64,000 nucleotides of DNA from Oceanicaulis sp. MMSF_3324. Its GTDB lineage: Bacteria > Pseudomonadota > Alphaproteobacteria > Caulobacterales > Maricaulaceae. The DNA is taken from the NCBI RefSeq assembly GCF_030733545.1, contig NZ_JASHIU010000005.1, positions 106,892 through 170,891 of the forward strand, read 5' to 3'. The notes under the pieces are model-generated. The model saw only the letters and a program-made list of their open reading frames with translations, did not search any database and had not been told where the DNA came from. This document shows positions 8,086-17,474 of this stretch, piece after piece. Position 1 is the stretch's first letter. The number at the start of each line of letters is the position of its first letter. Both the position numbers and the translations under genes were made by a program.

Positions 8086-10037
8086 TACGGACGCAACCGC
8101 AGGCCGAAGGTCACCGCGCGGGGCGCCCCTGCGAATCCGGCGACCGGCTCATAGGTCTCATCGAGCAGGTTCCGAACACCCAGCACAAGCTGGAGCCGGT
8201 CGTGGACATCCAGCGTCCCGGTGAGGTCCACCGTGTCATAGGATGGGGTCTGGCCCGCCCCGCTGGCATAGAAGCCGGCATCGTCATAGGTGGCGTCCAG
8301 ACGCTCGCCCACATAACGCCAGGTGGCGCTGAGCGACGCGATCTCGGTGGGTCGCCATGTCCCCGTCACGGCAAAACTGTCCTCGGGACGACGCAGCAAT
8401 TGCGCGCCCGTCGTGGCGTTTTCAGCATCGGTATAGGTGTAATCCACCCGCAGGCTCGCCTGATCGACCGGGGTCCATTCCGCGAAGATTTCAAACCCCT
8501 GCAGGTCCGCTTCGCCGACATTGCGGTTCTGGCCGATGAACAATGCGCCGTCATAGACATACTCGATGAGGTCTTCGATCTCGCTGTCATACCAGACCGC
8601 GCCGAACCGCAGCGCCTTGTCACGCCCCGCGAGCGACACGGCGCTGTCAAAACCGATCTCAAAGGTCTCGCCCTGTTCCGGCTCCAGGTCGGGGTTCGCC
8701 GCGACAAAGGCCGAACTGGAATAGCGTTCGGACAGGCTCGGCGCCTTGAAGGACGTGCCATAGCTTGCGCGCAAGCGCGTGTTCAGCGCGTCCAGGCGAT
8801 AGACCGCGCCCAGATTCCAGGTGGTCTGATCGCCAAAGGCTTCATAGTCATCCAGACGGATCGAGCCGGTGACGTCAAAGCGCGCCGTCAGGCCGGCCTG
8901 AACTGCGGCATAGGCCGACCACAGATCCTCGCTGACAGACAGGGGCGCGTTGAACGCCGTGTCGGTCTCGGCGGTCTCGTCCTGATACTCGACGCCAAAG
9001 CTGATGACCGGATCGATCAGGGATGTCAGGCGATCCGGCGTCCAGACATTGGACCACTGGACGAAATCGCGCGCACCGTCATACGTGTCGGTTCGCGCAC
9101 CGTCATTGAAGCTGTCGAGCGCCATGTCCACGCGGCCCGCGCGCAGACGGCTCTCGAAATGGTCGGCCGGACGGGCATAGACGAGCCCGAGGCTCCACAG
9201 CGTATGGCTGTCTTCGCTGCGCAGATCCGGATCGTCTGCGCGTTGAAAGCCGGACGCACCGCCCGAAAAGGTGTCGAAGTCCACTTCGGATTCGCGGTGA
9301 CGGATCAGGGCTTCGACGCTCAGAGCCTCGGTCAGCGCAAACCCGCCATTGGCGGACAGCACCGAGAATTGAGACGGATCGGGATCCCCGGTCGCCGTGG
9401 AGATGCGGTCAGGAGTGACGTCATAGCCGTCGCTTTCCTGGTATTCCGCCGTTGCGGCGACATGGAAGCGCCCTTCGCGCACCCCGCCGCCCAGAAGGGC
9501 GCGATAGGTGTTGAAATCGCCCACAGACGCTTCGCCATAAACCTCAGACCCGCTTTCCGGCGCCTGGCGCGGCAGGATGTTGATCACCCCGCCCACAGCG
9601 TCAGACCCGTAGAGCGATGAGAGCGGGCCGCGCACGATCTCGATCCGGCCGGCATCGCCCACAAGGTCGGAGCCGAAATTGAACGCCCCATTCGAGGCCG
9701 CCAGATCATTGATCCGGATGCCGTCATACAGGGCGAGCACGTGTTTGGAGTTCGTGCCACGCACAAAGACACTGGCGGTAGAGCCAGCGGGACCGGACTG
9801 GACCACGGCCAGCCCCGGCGTCGCGGCCAGCGCCTCTACCAGCGTATTCTGGTTCTTGAGATCAATCTCGGCGCGGTCGATCACGTCCAGCGTGCTCGGC
9901 AGGCGCTCTAGAAGGCTGGGTGCGCGCACACCGGTGACGACAATCGTGTCGTCGGTGGTTTCGGTTGCGTCTTGCGCCAGGGCGGGCGCGGCGGACAGGG
10001 CAGCGGCCAGCGCTGCGAGAGAAATCCGGGCTTTCAT
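8085..10037 (-). CDS. btuB: TonB-dependent vitamin B12 outer-membrane receptor
   Basis: A 650-residue outer-membrane receptor. It has a signal peptide (about residues 1-21, cleaved after ALA), a TonB box (DTIVVTG, about 30-36), a plug domain with SVFVRGTNSKHVLALYDGIR and RIEIVRGPLSSLYGSDAVGG, and a beta-barrel with the usual alternating strands (for example LEPEQGETFEIGFD). It ends in LRLRP rather than the common terminal aromatic residue. A GGAGG ribosome-binding site sits 7 bases before the ATG. The 5' leader carries a cobalamin riboswitch, so expression should fall when intracellular adenosylcobalamin is plentiful. First gene of btuBFCD. Confidence 0.93.
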   Translation of the reverse strand: MKARISLAALAAALSAAPALAQDATETTDDTIVVTGVRAPSLLERLPSTLDVIDRAEIDLKNQNTLVEALAATPGLAVVQSGPAGSTASVFVRGTNSKHVLALYDGIRINDLAASNGAFNFGSDLVGDAGRIEIVRGPLSSLYGSDAVGGVINILPRQAPESGSEVYGEASVGDFNTYRALLGGGVREGRFHVAATAEYQESDGYDVTPDRISTATGDPDPSQFSVLSANGGFALTEALSVEALIRHRESEVDFDTFSGGASGFQRADDPDLRSEDSHTLWSLGLVYARPADHFESRLRAGRVDMALDSFNDGARTDTYDGARDFVQWSNVWTPDRLTSLIDPVISFGVEYQDETAETDTAFNAPLSVSEDLWSAYAAVQAGLTARFDVTGSIRLDDYEAFGDQTTWNLGAVYRLDALNTRLRASYGTSFKAPSLSERYSSSAFVAANPDLEPEQGETFEIGFDSAVSLAGRDKALRFGAVWYDSEIEDLIEYVYDGALFIGQNRNVGEADLQGFEIFAEWTPVDQASLRVDYTYTDAENATTGAQLLRRPEDSFAVTGTWRPTEIASLSATWRYVGERLDATYDDAGFYASGAGQTPSYDTVDLTGTLDVHDRLQLVLGVRNLLDETYEPVAGFAGAPRAVTFGLRLRP

Positions 10038-10195
10038 CTGAAGCCTCCGTTAGCGCCGGGACGCGAGCGGTCCAGGCGGCAGCGAGTGCAACGGCGCTTC
10101 GCCCCGACACAATCGGGACGACGCTCGACGCGCCGGACGTCGCTGCAAACGGAAGCATTCCGCGTTCAGATGGTGTGTTCCCGCACCGTGAACGA
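10038..10195 (-). other. btuB leader between riboswitch and start codon
   Basis: About 158 bases of transcribed leader. It holds a possible GTTC/GAAC hairpin just after the riboswitch, a small CCCGA/TCGGG hairpin (about 10101-10116) and the GGAGG ribosome-binding site near 10045. No convincing terminator or open reading frame was seen. It presumably contains the expression platform, whose alternative pairing could not be settled by eye. Confidence 0.45.
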
Positions 10196-10377
10196 GCGAC
10201 CGCGTCGGCAGGTCTCCTGGCTTGCGGGTCATTGCGGTGCGCCGCCTTCCCAGATCTGACGATCCAGTGGCCGTTGACGCCTCGCTCGCCGCTCACAGTT
10301 GCGGGTACAGCCCCGGACCAGACGCTTGCGCGTCGCACCGGTGTTCCCTCTTCGCTCCCTCGCGGGAGAACCGTCGC
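10196..10377 (-). ncRNA. Cobalamin (B12) riboswitch
   Basis: On the minus strand the leader of btuB contains the full set of landmarks of the AdoCbl riboswitch: a GGGAACACCGGTGCGA segment, the core GGGGCTGTACCCGCAACTGT and, at 10207-10222, a perfect B12 box (AGCCAGGAGACCTGCC). A five-base outer stem (GCGAC near 10373-10377 with GTCGC near 10196-10200) closes the element. It binds adenosylcobalamin and represses the downstream uptake genes. No U-tract follows it, so control of translation or Rho access is more likely than a classic attenuator. Confidence 0.95.
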
Positions 10378-10387
10378 GTGTCAGGGT

Positions 10388-10416
10388 GTGTAGTCGGGGG
10401 ACGCGCCCCCGGTCAA
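10388..10416 (-). promoter_or_regulatory. Predicted sigma-70/sigma-73-type promoter of the btu operon
   Basis: On the minus strand, TTGACC (10416-10411) is followed after 17 bases by CTACAC (10393-10388), which fits the Caulobacter-type housekeeping consensus. The predicted start, near 10381, is just upstream of the riboswitch's closing stem. The spacer is a GC hairpin (CGGGGG/CCCCCG, 10395-10411) lying directly after the ferredoxin stop codon, which could also end that transcript. Confidence 0.5.
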
Positions 10417-10422
10417 GCCAAG

Positions 10423-12017
<1,595 letters not shown>

Positions 12018-12156
12018 TGCGATCCGCGCTCCCTGTTGTCTCGTTCTTATCCCCGCATGGCGCCGCGCCCTCGGGTGCAAGTCAAGCGCCTGGCTGCGCA
12101 ATCGTGGGCGCTGTGAAGTCTTGCCGCCCTGCGCAAGCCGTCCTATCAGCGTTCCC

Positions 12157-12618
12157 ATGACCGTGCTGACCCTCTCCTTGCCAGACCCGGCCGCCAACGC
12201 CCGCCTCGGCGCGCGTCTGGCCCGGATGCTGAAGCGTGGAGATGCGGTCCTGCTCGAAGGCGGGCTGGGCGCGGGCAAGACCACGCTGGCGCGTGGCGTG
12301 ATCGAGGCGCTGACCGGCATCGCCGATGCGCCCAGCCCCACCTACACCCTGGTGCAGCATTACGAGACCGCCGACGGCCTTGTTCTGCTGCATGCCGATC
12401 TGTACCGGCTCGAACACCCTGATGAGCTCGACGAGCTGGGTATCGATGAGGCGCTCGATCATGGCGCGGCCCTGATCGAATGGCCCGACCGCATGGGCGA
12501 CTGGCGTCCTTCAGACCGGCTCGACATCATCCTTGAAGACAGCGAGGCGGGCGGCCGTACCGCACGCCTTCACGCCCATGGAAGCTGGGAGACGCGCCTT
12601 GGCGGACTTGCAGACTGA
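12157..12618 (+). CDS. tsaE: tRNA t6A biosynthesis ATPase TsaE
   Basis: A 153-residue protein with the TsaE P-loop GGLGAGKTTLARGV (about residues 34-47), the SPTYTLVQHYE switch region and the LLHADLYRLEHPDELDELG segment that define the family. It is needed with TsaB, TsaC and TsaD for threonylcarbamoyl-adenosine at position 37 of ANN-decoding tRNAs. The ATG at 12157 gives the normal length. It heads a run of overlapping or abutting genes (amgK, murU, addB, addA), an arrangement common in Alphaproteobacteria. Confidence 0.95.
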   Translation: MTVLTLSLPDPAANARLGARLARMLKRGDAVLLEGGLGAGKTTLARGVIEALTGIADAPSPTYTLVQHYETADGLVLLHADLYRLEHPDELDELGIDEALDHGAALIEWPDRMGDWRPSDRLDIILEDSEAGGRTARLHAHGSWETRLGGLAD

Positions 12619-13699
12619 TCCGCGCGCCCAGGCGCGCACCGATTTCATCACCGCCGCCGGCTGGGACGACGCCAAGGTCGAGCCCTTTCCCGGCGACGCC
12701 TCCACGCGCTCCTATTTCCGGCTCAGCCGGGGTCAGGAGACCGCCATCCTGATGGACGCGCCCGGCGCCAGCGAGGCCCCCGCTTGCCCGGTCGACGCCA
12801 GTGAAGAACAGCGCCAGTCGCTCGGCTACAACGCCGTGGCGCGGCTGGCGGGCAATAACACCACCGCCTTTGCGGCGCTGGCGGGCGCGCTGACGGCGCG
12901 CGGCTTTTCCGCGCCACGGGTGCTCGAAGCCGATCTTGATCAGGGCTTTCTCATCATCGAGGACCTGACCGACGCCCTGTTCGCGCGGCTCATTCCGTCT
13001 GTCGCCCATGAAGGCGCGCTTTACGCCACCGCCGTGGAAACACTGGGCGCGATCTACCGCTCGTCCTTCGAGCGTCAGCCCACCGCCTTCGGCAAGCGCT
13101 GGACGGTTCAGGACTATGACGCGCTGGCGCTACACGCTGAAACCGAACTGTTCACTGACTGGTACACGCCGCATCTGGGCAAGGCGCCCAGCGACACGGA
13201 CAAAAGCGACTGGCGCACGGCCTGGTCCCAGGTCCTGCCGCTCTTGAAGGCGCACGCGCCCGGCCTGGTGCTGCGGGACTTTCATGCCGAGAACCTGATC
13301 TGGCTGCCCCAGCGCGAACACGAAGCCAAGGTGGGCCTGCTTGATTTCCAGGACGCGCTCTTTGGCCATCCGGCCTATGATCTGGTGTCGCTGATCGAGG
13401 ATGCCCGCCGGGATGTGGCGAGCGATCTCGCCCAGCCCCTGACCGACCGCTTCTTCAAAGCGGCGGGCCTGGCGGACCGCGACGCCTTTGACGCGGCGGC
13501 GGCGGTGCTGGCCGCCCAGCGCAACGCCAAGATCCTCGGCATTTTCGTGCGCCTCGCCAAACGCGACGGCAAGCCGAAATATCTCGATCTGTTGCCGCGG
13601 GTGGAGCGCCATTTCATTCGCGATCTCGCCCATCCCGCGCTAGCGCCGGTCAGAAACGCCGTCATGGCGCTCACCCCCGCCCTGTTCGAAGAGGCCTGA
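12599..13699 (+). CDS. amgK: N-acetylmuramate/N-acetylglucosamine kinase (AmgK)
   Basis: A 366-residue aminoglycoside-phosphotransferase-fold sugar kinase. The N-lobe has FPGDASTRSYFRL and FLIIEDLTDALF. The catalytic loop is LVLRDFHAENLIW and the metal-binding motif is VGLLDFQDALFGHPAYDLVSL. With the adjacent nucleotidyltransferase it converts recycled MurNAc to UDP-MurNAc, bypassing the fosfomycin-sensitive MurA route. The start is uncertain: a TTG at 12599 has GGGAG seven bases upstream and overlaps tsaE by 20 bases, while an ATG at 12578 has no visible ribosome-binding site. Older annotation often calls this an 'aminoglycoside phosphotransferase'; drug resistance is not implied. Confidence 0.9.
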   Translation: MADLQTDPRAQARTDFITAAGWDDAKVEPFPGDASTRSYFRLSRGQETAILMDAPGASEAPACPVDASEEQRQSLGYNAVARLAGNNTTAFAALAGALTARGFSAPRVLEADLDQGFLIIEDLTDALFARLIPSVAHEGALYATAVETLGAIYRSSFERQPTAFGKRWTVQDYDALALHAETELFTDWYTPHLGKAPSDTDKSDWRTAWSQVLPLLKAHAPGLVLRDFHAENLIWLPQREHEAKVGLLDFQDALFGHPAYDLVSLIEDARRDVASDLAQPLTDRFFKAAGLADRDAFDAAAAVLAAQRNAKILGIFVRLAKRDGKPKYLDLLPRVERHFIRDLAHPALAPVRNAVMALTPALFEEA

Positions 13700-13701
13700 T
13701 C

Positions 13702-14424
13702 ATGATGCACGCGCCCCAACGCGCCATGGTGATGGCGGCCGGGCTTGGGACCCGTATGCGCCCGCTCACCGATGATCGCTGCAAGGCGCTGGTGGAGCTG
13801 GGCGGCAAGACTCTGATCGACTGGATGCTGAATCGGCTGGCCGAGGCGGGCGTTGAAGAGGCCGTGGTCAATGTCCACCATTTCGCGGACCGATTGGAAA
13901 CCCATCTCGAGCAACGCACCGCGCCAGCGATCCTGATTTCCGACGAGCGTGACGAACTTCTCGAAACCGGCGGCGGACTCGCCAAGGCGGCGCCCCTGCT
14001 GGGCAAGGATCCAATTTTCGTGGCCAATATCGATTCCGTCTGGCGTGAAGACGGCGCGGAAAGCGAACTGCGCAAGCTGGCGCGCGCCTTTGATCCTGAA
14101 CGCATGGACGCGCTTTTGCTGATCACCCCCACGGCGAACACGCTGGGTTTTGACGGGCCGGGCGACTTCTTTCTCAAGCAGGACGGCCAGCTGGAACGTC
14201 GCGGCGAGCGGGCGAGCGCGCCCTATGCCTATACCGGCGTTCAGATCCTGCACCCACGCGTGCTCAAGGGCCTGCCGGTCGAGCCGTTTTCCACCAATCT
14301 GATCTGGAACACCGCGCTTGAGGCCGGCCGCATCTACGGCTGCGTGATGGACGCGTTCTGGATGCATGTGGGCGATCCTCAAGCGCGTGAAGCGGCTGAG
14401 AATCGGCTACGCTCCTCATCATGA
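13702..14424 (+). CDS. murU: N-acetylmuramate-1-phosphate uridylyltransferase (MurU)
   Basis: A 240-residue sugar-phosphate nucleotidyltransferase. The nucleotide-binding signature AAGLGTRMRPLTDDRCKALVELGG is split here as AAGLGTRMRPLT followed by KAL (about residues 12-30). DELLETGGGLAKA and FVANIDSVW form the sugar and metal sites. It makes UDP-MurNAc from MurNAc-1-phosphate and UTP, directly after AmgK. It starts two bases after the amgK stop, and its own stop overlaps the addB start by four bases. Sequence alone would allow a glucose- or mannose-1-phosphate enzyme; the AmgK neighbour decides. Confidence 0.9.
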   Translation: MMHAPQRAMVMAAGLGTRMRPLTDDRCKALVELGGKTLIDWMLNRLAEAGVEEAVVNVHHFADRLETHLEQRTAPAILISDERDELLETGGGLAKAAPLLGKDPIFVANIDSVWREDGAESELRKLARAFDPERMDALLLITPTANTLGFDGPGDFFLKQDGQLERRGERASAPYAYTGVQILHPRVLKGLPVEPFSTNLIWNTALEAGRIYGCVMDAFWMHVGDPQAREAAENRLRSSS

Positions 14425-17400
14425 GCGCTGATCGTCTGTTTTCGTTTCCTTCGCCGCGGGTCTTCACCCTGCCGCCGGCCGCCCCGTTCCTGACTGAGCT
14501 GGCGCGCGGGCTCACCGAGGCGTTTCCTGATCCCGAAGCGCTGAGCCGGGTCACGGTCCTGATTCCCACCCGCCGCGCCGGACGCGAACTGGCCGAAGCC
14601 TTCACCCGCCTGTCGCCGGGCGCCGCGCTCCTGCCGATGATCCGTCCGATCGGCGATGTGGACGCGGACGAGCCGCCATTTGAACCCGGTGAACTGGCGG
14701 AGATCGCCCCTGAAGCCGTCTCCCCCGCGCGTCGCCGTTTCGAGCTGGCGAGCCTGATCCTGCAGAAGGAAGAGGCGGTGGGCCGATCAATGGGCGCGGG
14801 CGGCGCTTTGGCGCTGGCGGATGATCTGGCGCGACTGCTCGACGATCTCGCCACCGAGGATGTGGACGATCTGGGCGCGCTGACCGAAGAGGTGCGCGCC
14901 AACCTGCCCGCCCACATGCAGGAAGCAGCGATGTTTCTCGACATCGTGCTGGTCGCCTGGCCCGAGCGCCTGAAAGAGATGCAGCGGGTTGATCCCGCCC
15001 GCCGGCGCTCCCTGCTCCTGAAAGCGCTGGCCAAGCGCTGGCGCGACAATCCGCCTGCTGATCCGGTGATCGCGGCGGGCTCGACCGGTTCCATTCCCGC
15101 GGCGGCGGAGCTTCTGGACACGGTCGCCAGCCTGCCCAAGGGCTGCATTGTCCTGCCCGGCTTTGCGCGCGACATGGATGAAGAAGGTTGGGCCGCGATT
15201 GATGACGGCCACCCCCAGCGCGCGATGAAGACGCTGATCGACACGATCGGCATGGCGCGTCACGACGTCCGGTTCTGGCCGGGCGCTGCGGAAGGCCGTC
15301 AGGATGCCCCCCGCGCCCGCGTGATCGCCGAGGCCTTGCGCCCGGCCGAGGCGACCGCGGACTGGCTGCGCCGGGTGGACGATCTGCGTGAAGCCTGGGG
15401 GCAGGACGTGTTCGAGACGGCCCTTGAAGGCCTTAGCGTCATTGATGCACCCGCCCCCGCCGAGGAAGCTCGCGCCATCGCCCTGATGCTGCGCGAAACC
15501 CTGGAGACGCCAGGCGCCAGGGGCATCCTCGTCACCCCCGACCGGAACCTGTCGCGCCGGGTCATCACCGAAATGGCGCGCTTTGGCGTGACGGTGGACG
15601 ATTCCGCCGGTCAGCCCTTGTCCGACACGCCCTCGGGCGCCTTCCTGATTCGGGTGTTGCAAGCCGCGCTCGACCCGGGGTCCGCCCTGGCCTTTTCAGC
15701 GCTGGCGACCTCGCCGCTGTTTTCCCTGGGAGAAGAACGCGCCCCCTTGCGCGGGGTGCTGGGCACGATGGAGCGCCGCGCCCTGCGGGGCCGACGCCCC
15801 GGTCATGACTGGGACTCGCTGTACGAGCATGTGCGCGACGCGGCGGGCGATGACGAGGATCGGCGCCGGCGCTGGGGCGGGATCATCGAAGCCATGGCCC
15901 AGGCGCTCTCGCCCTTGAGCGCGCTTGAGGGTGACCAGCCCATGGCGGTCTGGACCCGCGCGCTGGTGGAAAGCGCCGAAGCGCTGGCGCGCAATGATGA
16001 AATGGCAGGCGCCGATCGGCTCTGGGCGACCGATGCTGGTGAGAACGCCGCCCAGCTGATGCGCGACTTCATTGAGGAGGCCGACGCCCTGCCGCCGGTC
16101 AGCCTGCATGATTTCACACGTGCAGTGCTCGAAACCGCCCGTTCGCGGCTGGTGCGCCCGCGCTATGGCGCCCATCCCCGGCTTCAGATCCTGGGCCCGC
16201 TCGAAGCCCGGCTCGCCGAGGCCGACCGGGTGATCCTGGCCGGGCTCAATGAAGGCGTCTGGCCCGCCGCACCCAAATCCGACCCGTTTCTCAGCCGCGG
16301 CATGCGCATGGCGGCGGGCCTGTCCGCGCCTGAAGAGCGCTTCGGCCTCGCCGCCCATGACTTCGCCCAGCTCGCCTGCGCCCGCAACGTCACGCTGACC
16401 CGGTCGGCCAAGGTCGATGGCGCGCCCACCGTGGCGTCGCGCTGGCTGTGGCGGTTGCAGACCCTGGCGCGCGGCGCGCTTGGGGATCGTGCGGAAACAG
16501 CCCTCGCGCCCACCCAGGACTATCTGGCCTTCGCCGATGCGCTGGACGCCACCGCCGAGCAGACCCTGATCCGTCCGCCCGAACCGGCCCCGCCGGTGGA
16601 GGCGCGACCGCGCCAGCTCAGCGTCACCCAGATCGAGACCTGGATTCGCGATCCCTATTCGATCTTCGCGCGCAAGATCCTCAAGCTCGACAAGCTTGAT
16701 CCGCTGGATCGCCCGGCGGGCGCCCCCGAACGCGGCACCGCCTATCACGCGGCCCTGGAGCGTTGGGTGCGCAGCCTTGGGGACACCGAAATCCTGCCAC
16801 GCGACGCCTTGCAAAGACTGCGCGCGCACGGCCAGACCGCCCTGTCCGAAGCCGGGTTCAGCGACAACGCCCTCGGGATCGAGATGAAGCGTTTTGAGCG
16901 GGTGGCCCAGTTCATGGTCGCCTTCGAGGAAGCGCGGCGCGAGGATGGCTTCACGCCAGCCGCGCTCGAAGCGCTCGGAGATATCAGCTTTGAAGCGCCC
17001 GGCGGCCTGTTCACGCTGACGGGCCGGGCGGACCGGATTGATCTGCGCCCCTCGGGCGCGCTCGACATTCTCGATTACAAGACCGGAATGCCGCCTTCGG
17101 CCAAGGAAGTTGCGGCCGGATTCGCCCCGCAATTGCCGCTCGAAGCGGCGATGGCCGCGCGCGGCGCCTTTGAGGACGCCCCCAGCCATGAGCCGGGCGA
17201 TCTGATGTATGTGCGCCTGTCGGGCGGGCGTGTGCCGGGCGATCCCAAATCCATGGTCCGCAATCCCGACGGCGATGATGCGGGCATCCTGGCCGAACAG
17301 GCGCTGGAGCGCCTGGTCAAATGGGTCGCCGCGTTTGACGATCCGCGCCGCACCTATCCCAGCCAGCCGCGCGTCAAATTCATCAACAAATGGGGCGATT

Positions 17401-17474
17401 ACGATCATCTGGCCCGCCGCAAGGAATGGGCGAGCGCGCCGGGCGATGACACAGGGGATGGAGGCGCGTCATGA
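14421..17474 (+). CDS. addB: Double-strand break repair protein AddB (alphaproteobacterial type)
   Basis: A 1017-residue subunit of the AddAB helicase-nuclease that processes DNA ends for RecA-dependent repair. The N-terminal half is a degenerate helicase fold. The C-terminus carries a PD-(D/E)XK nuclease: RGTAYHAALERWV, RADRIDLRPSGALDILDYKTG (about residues 870-890), then QLPLEAAMA. The four-cysteine Fe-S staple of Gram-positive AddB is not evident, as expected for the alphaproteobacterial type. It overlaps murU and addA by four bases each, indicating tight translational coupling. Confidence 0.93.
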   Translation: MSADRLFSFPSPRVFTLPPAAPFLTELARGLTEAFPDPEALSRVTVLIPTRRAGRELAEAFTRLSPGAALLPMIRPIGDVDADEPPFEPGELAEIAPEAVSPARRRFELASLILQKEEAVGRSMGAGGALALADDLARLLDDLATEDVDDLGALTEEVRANLPAHMQEAAMFLDIVLVAWPERLKEMQRVDPARRRSLLLKALAKRWRDNPPADPVIAAGSTGSIPAAAELLDTVASLPKGCIVLPGFARDMDEEGWAAIDDGHPQRAMKTLIDTIGMARHDVRFWPGAAEGRQDAPRARVIAEALRPAEATADWLRRVDDLREAWGQDVFETALEGLSVIDAPAPAEEARAIALMLRETLETPGARGILVTPDRNLSRRVITEMARFGVTVDDSAGQPLSDTPSGAFLIRVLQAALDPGSALAFSALATSPLFSLGEERAPLRGVLGTMERRALRGRRPGHDWDSLYEHVRDAAGDDEDRRRRWGGIIEAMAQALSPLSALEGDQPMAVWTRALVESAEALARNDEMAGADRLWATDAGENAAQLMRDFIEEADALPPVSLHDFTRAVLETARSRLVRPRYGAHPRLQILGPLEARLAEADRVILAGLNEGVWPAAPKSDPFLSRGMRMAAGLSAPEERFGLAAHDFAQLACARNVTLTRSAKVDGAPTVASRWLWRLQTLARGALGDRAETALAPTQDYLAFADALDATAEQTLIRPPEPAPPVEARPRQLSVTQIETWIRDPYSIFARKILKLDKLDPLDRPAGAPERGTAYHAALERWVRSLGDTEILPRDALQRLRAHGQTALSEAGFSDNALGIEMKRFERVAQFMVAFEEARREDGFTPAALEALGDISFEAPGGLFTLTGRADRIDLRPSGALDILDYKTGMPPSAKEVAAGFAPQLPLEAAMAARGAFEDAPSHEPGDLMYVRLSGGRVPGDPKSMVRNPDGDDAGILAEQALERLVKWVAAFDDPRRTYPSQPRVKFINKWGDYDHLARRKEWASAPGDDTGDGGAS

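Noticed and set aside
12018..12341. N-terminal extension of the ferredoxin reductase to 12341
   Set aside because: It would cross the tsaE coding region on the other strand and add about 108 residues before the normal FAD-binding start.
12599..13699. Aminoglycoside resistance gene
   Set aside because: The phosphotransferase fold is shared, but pairing with a MurU-type nucleotidyltransferase and the conserved order point to AmgK.
15696..17408. 570-codon minus-strand frame opposite addB
   Set aside because: A shadow of addB with shadow-type Arg/Gly/His-rich composition and no domain.
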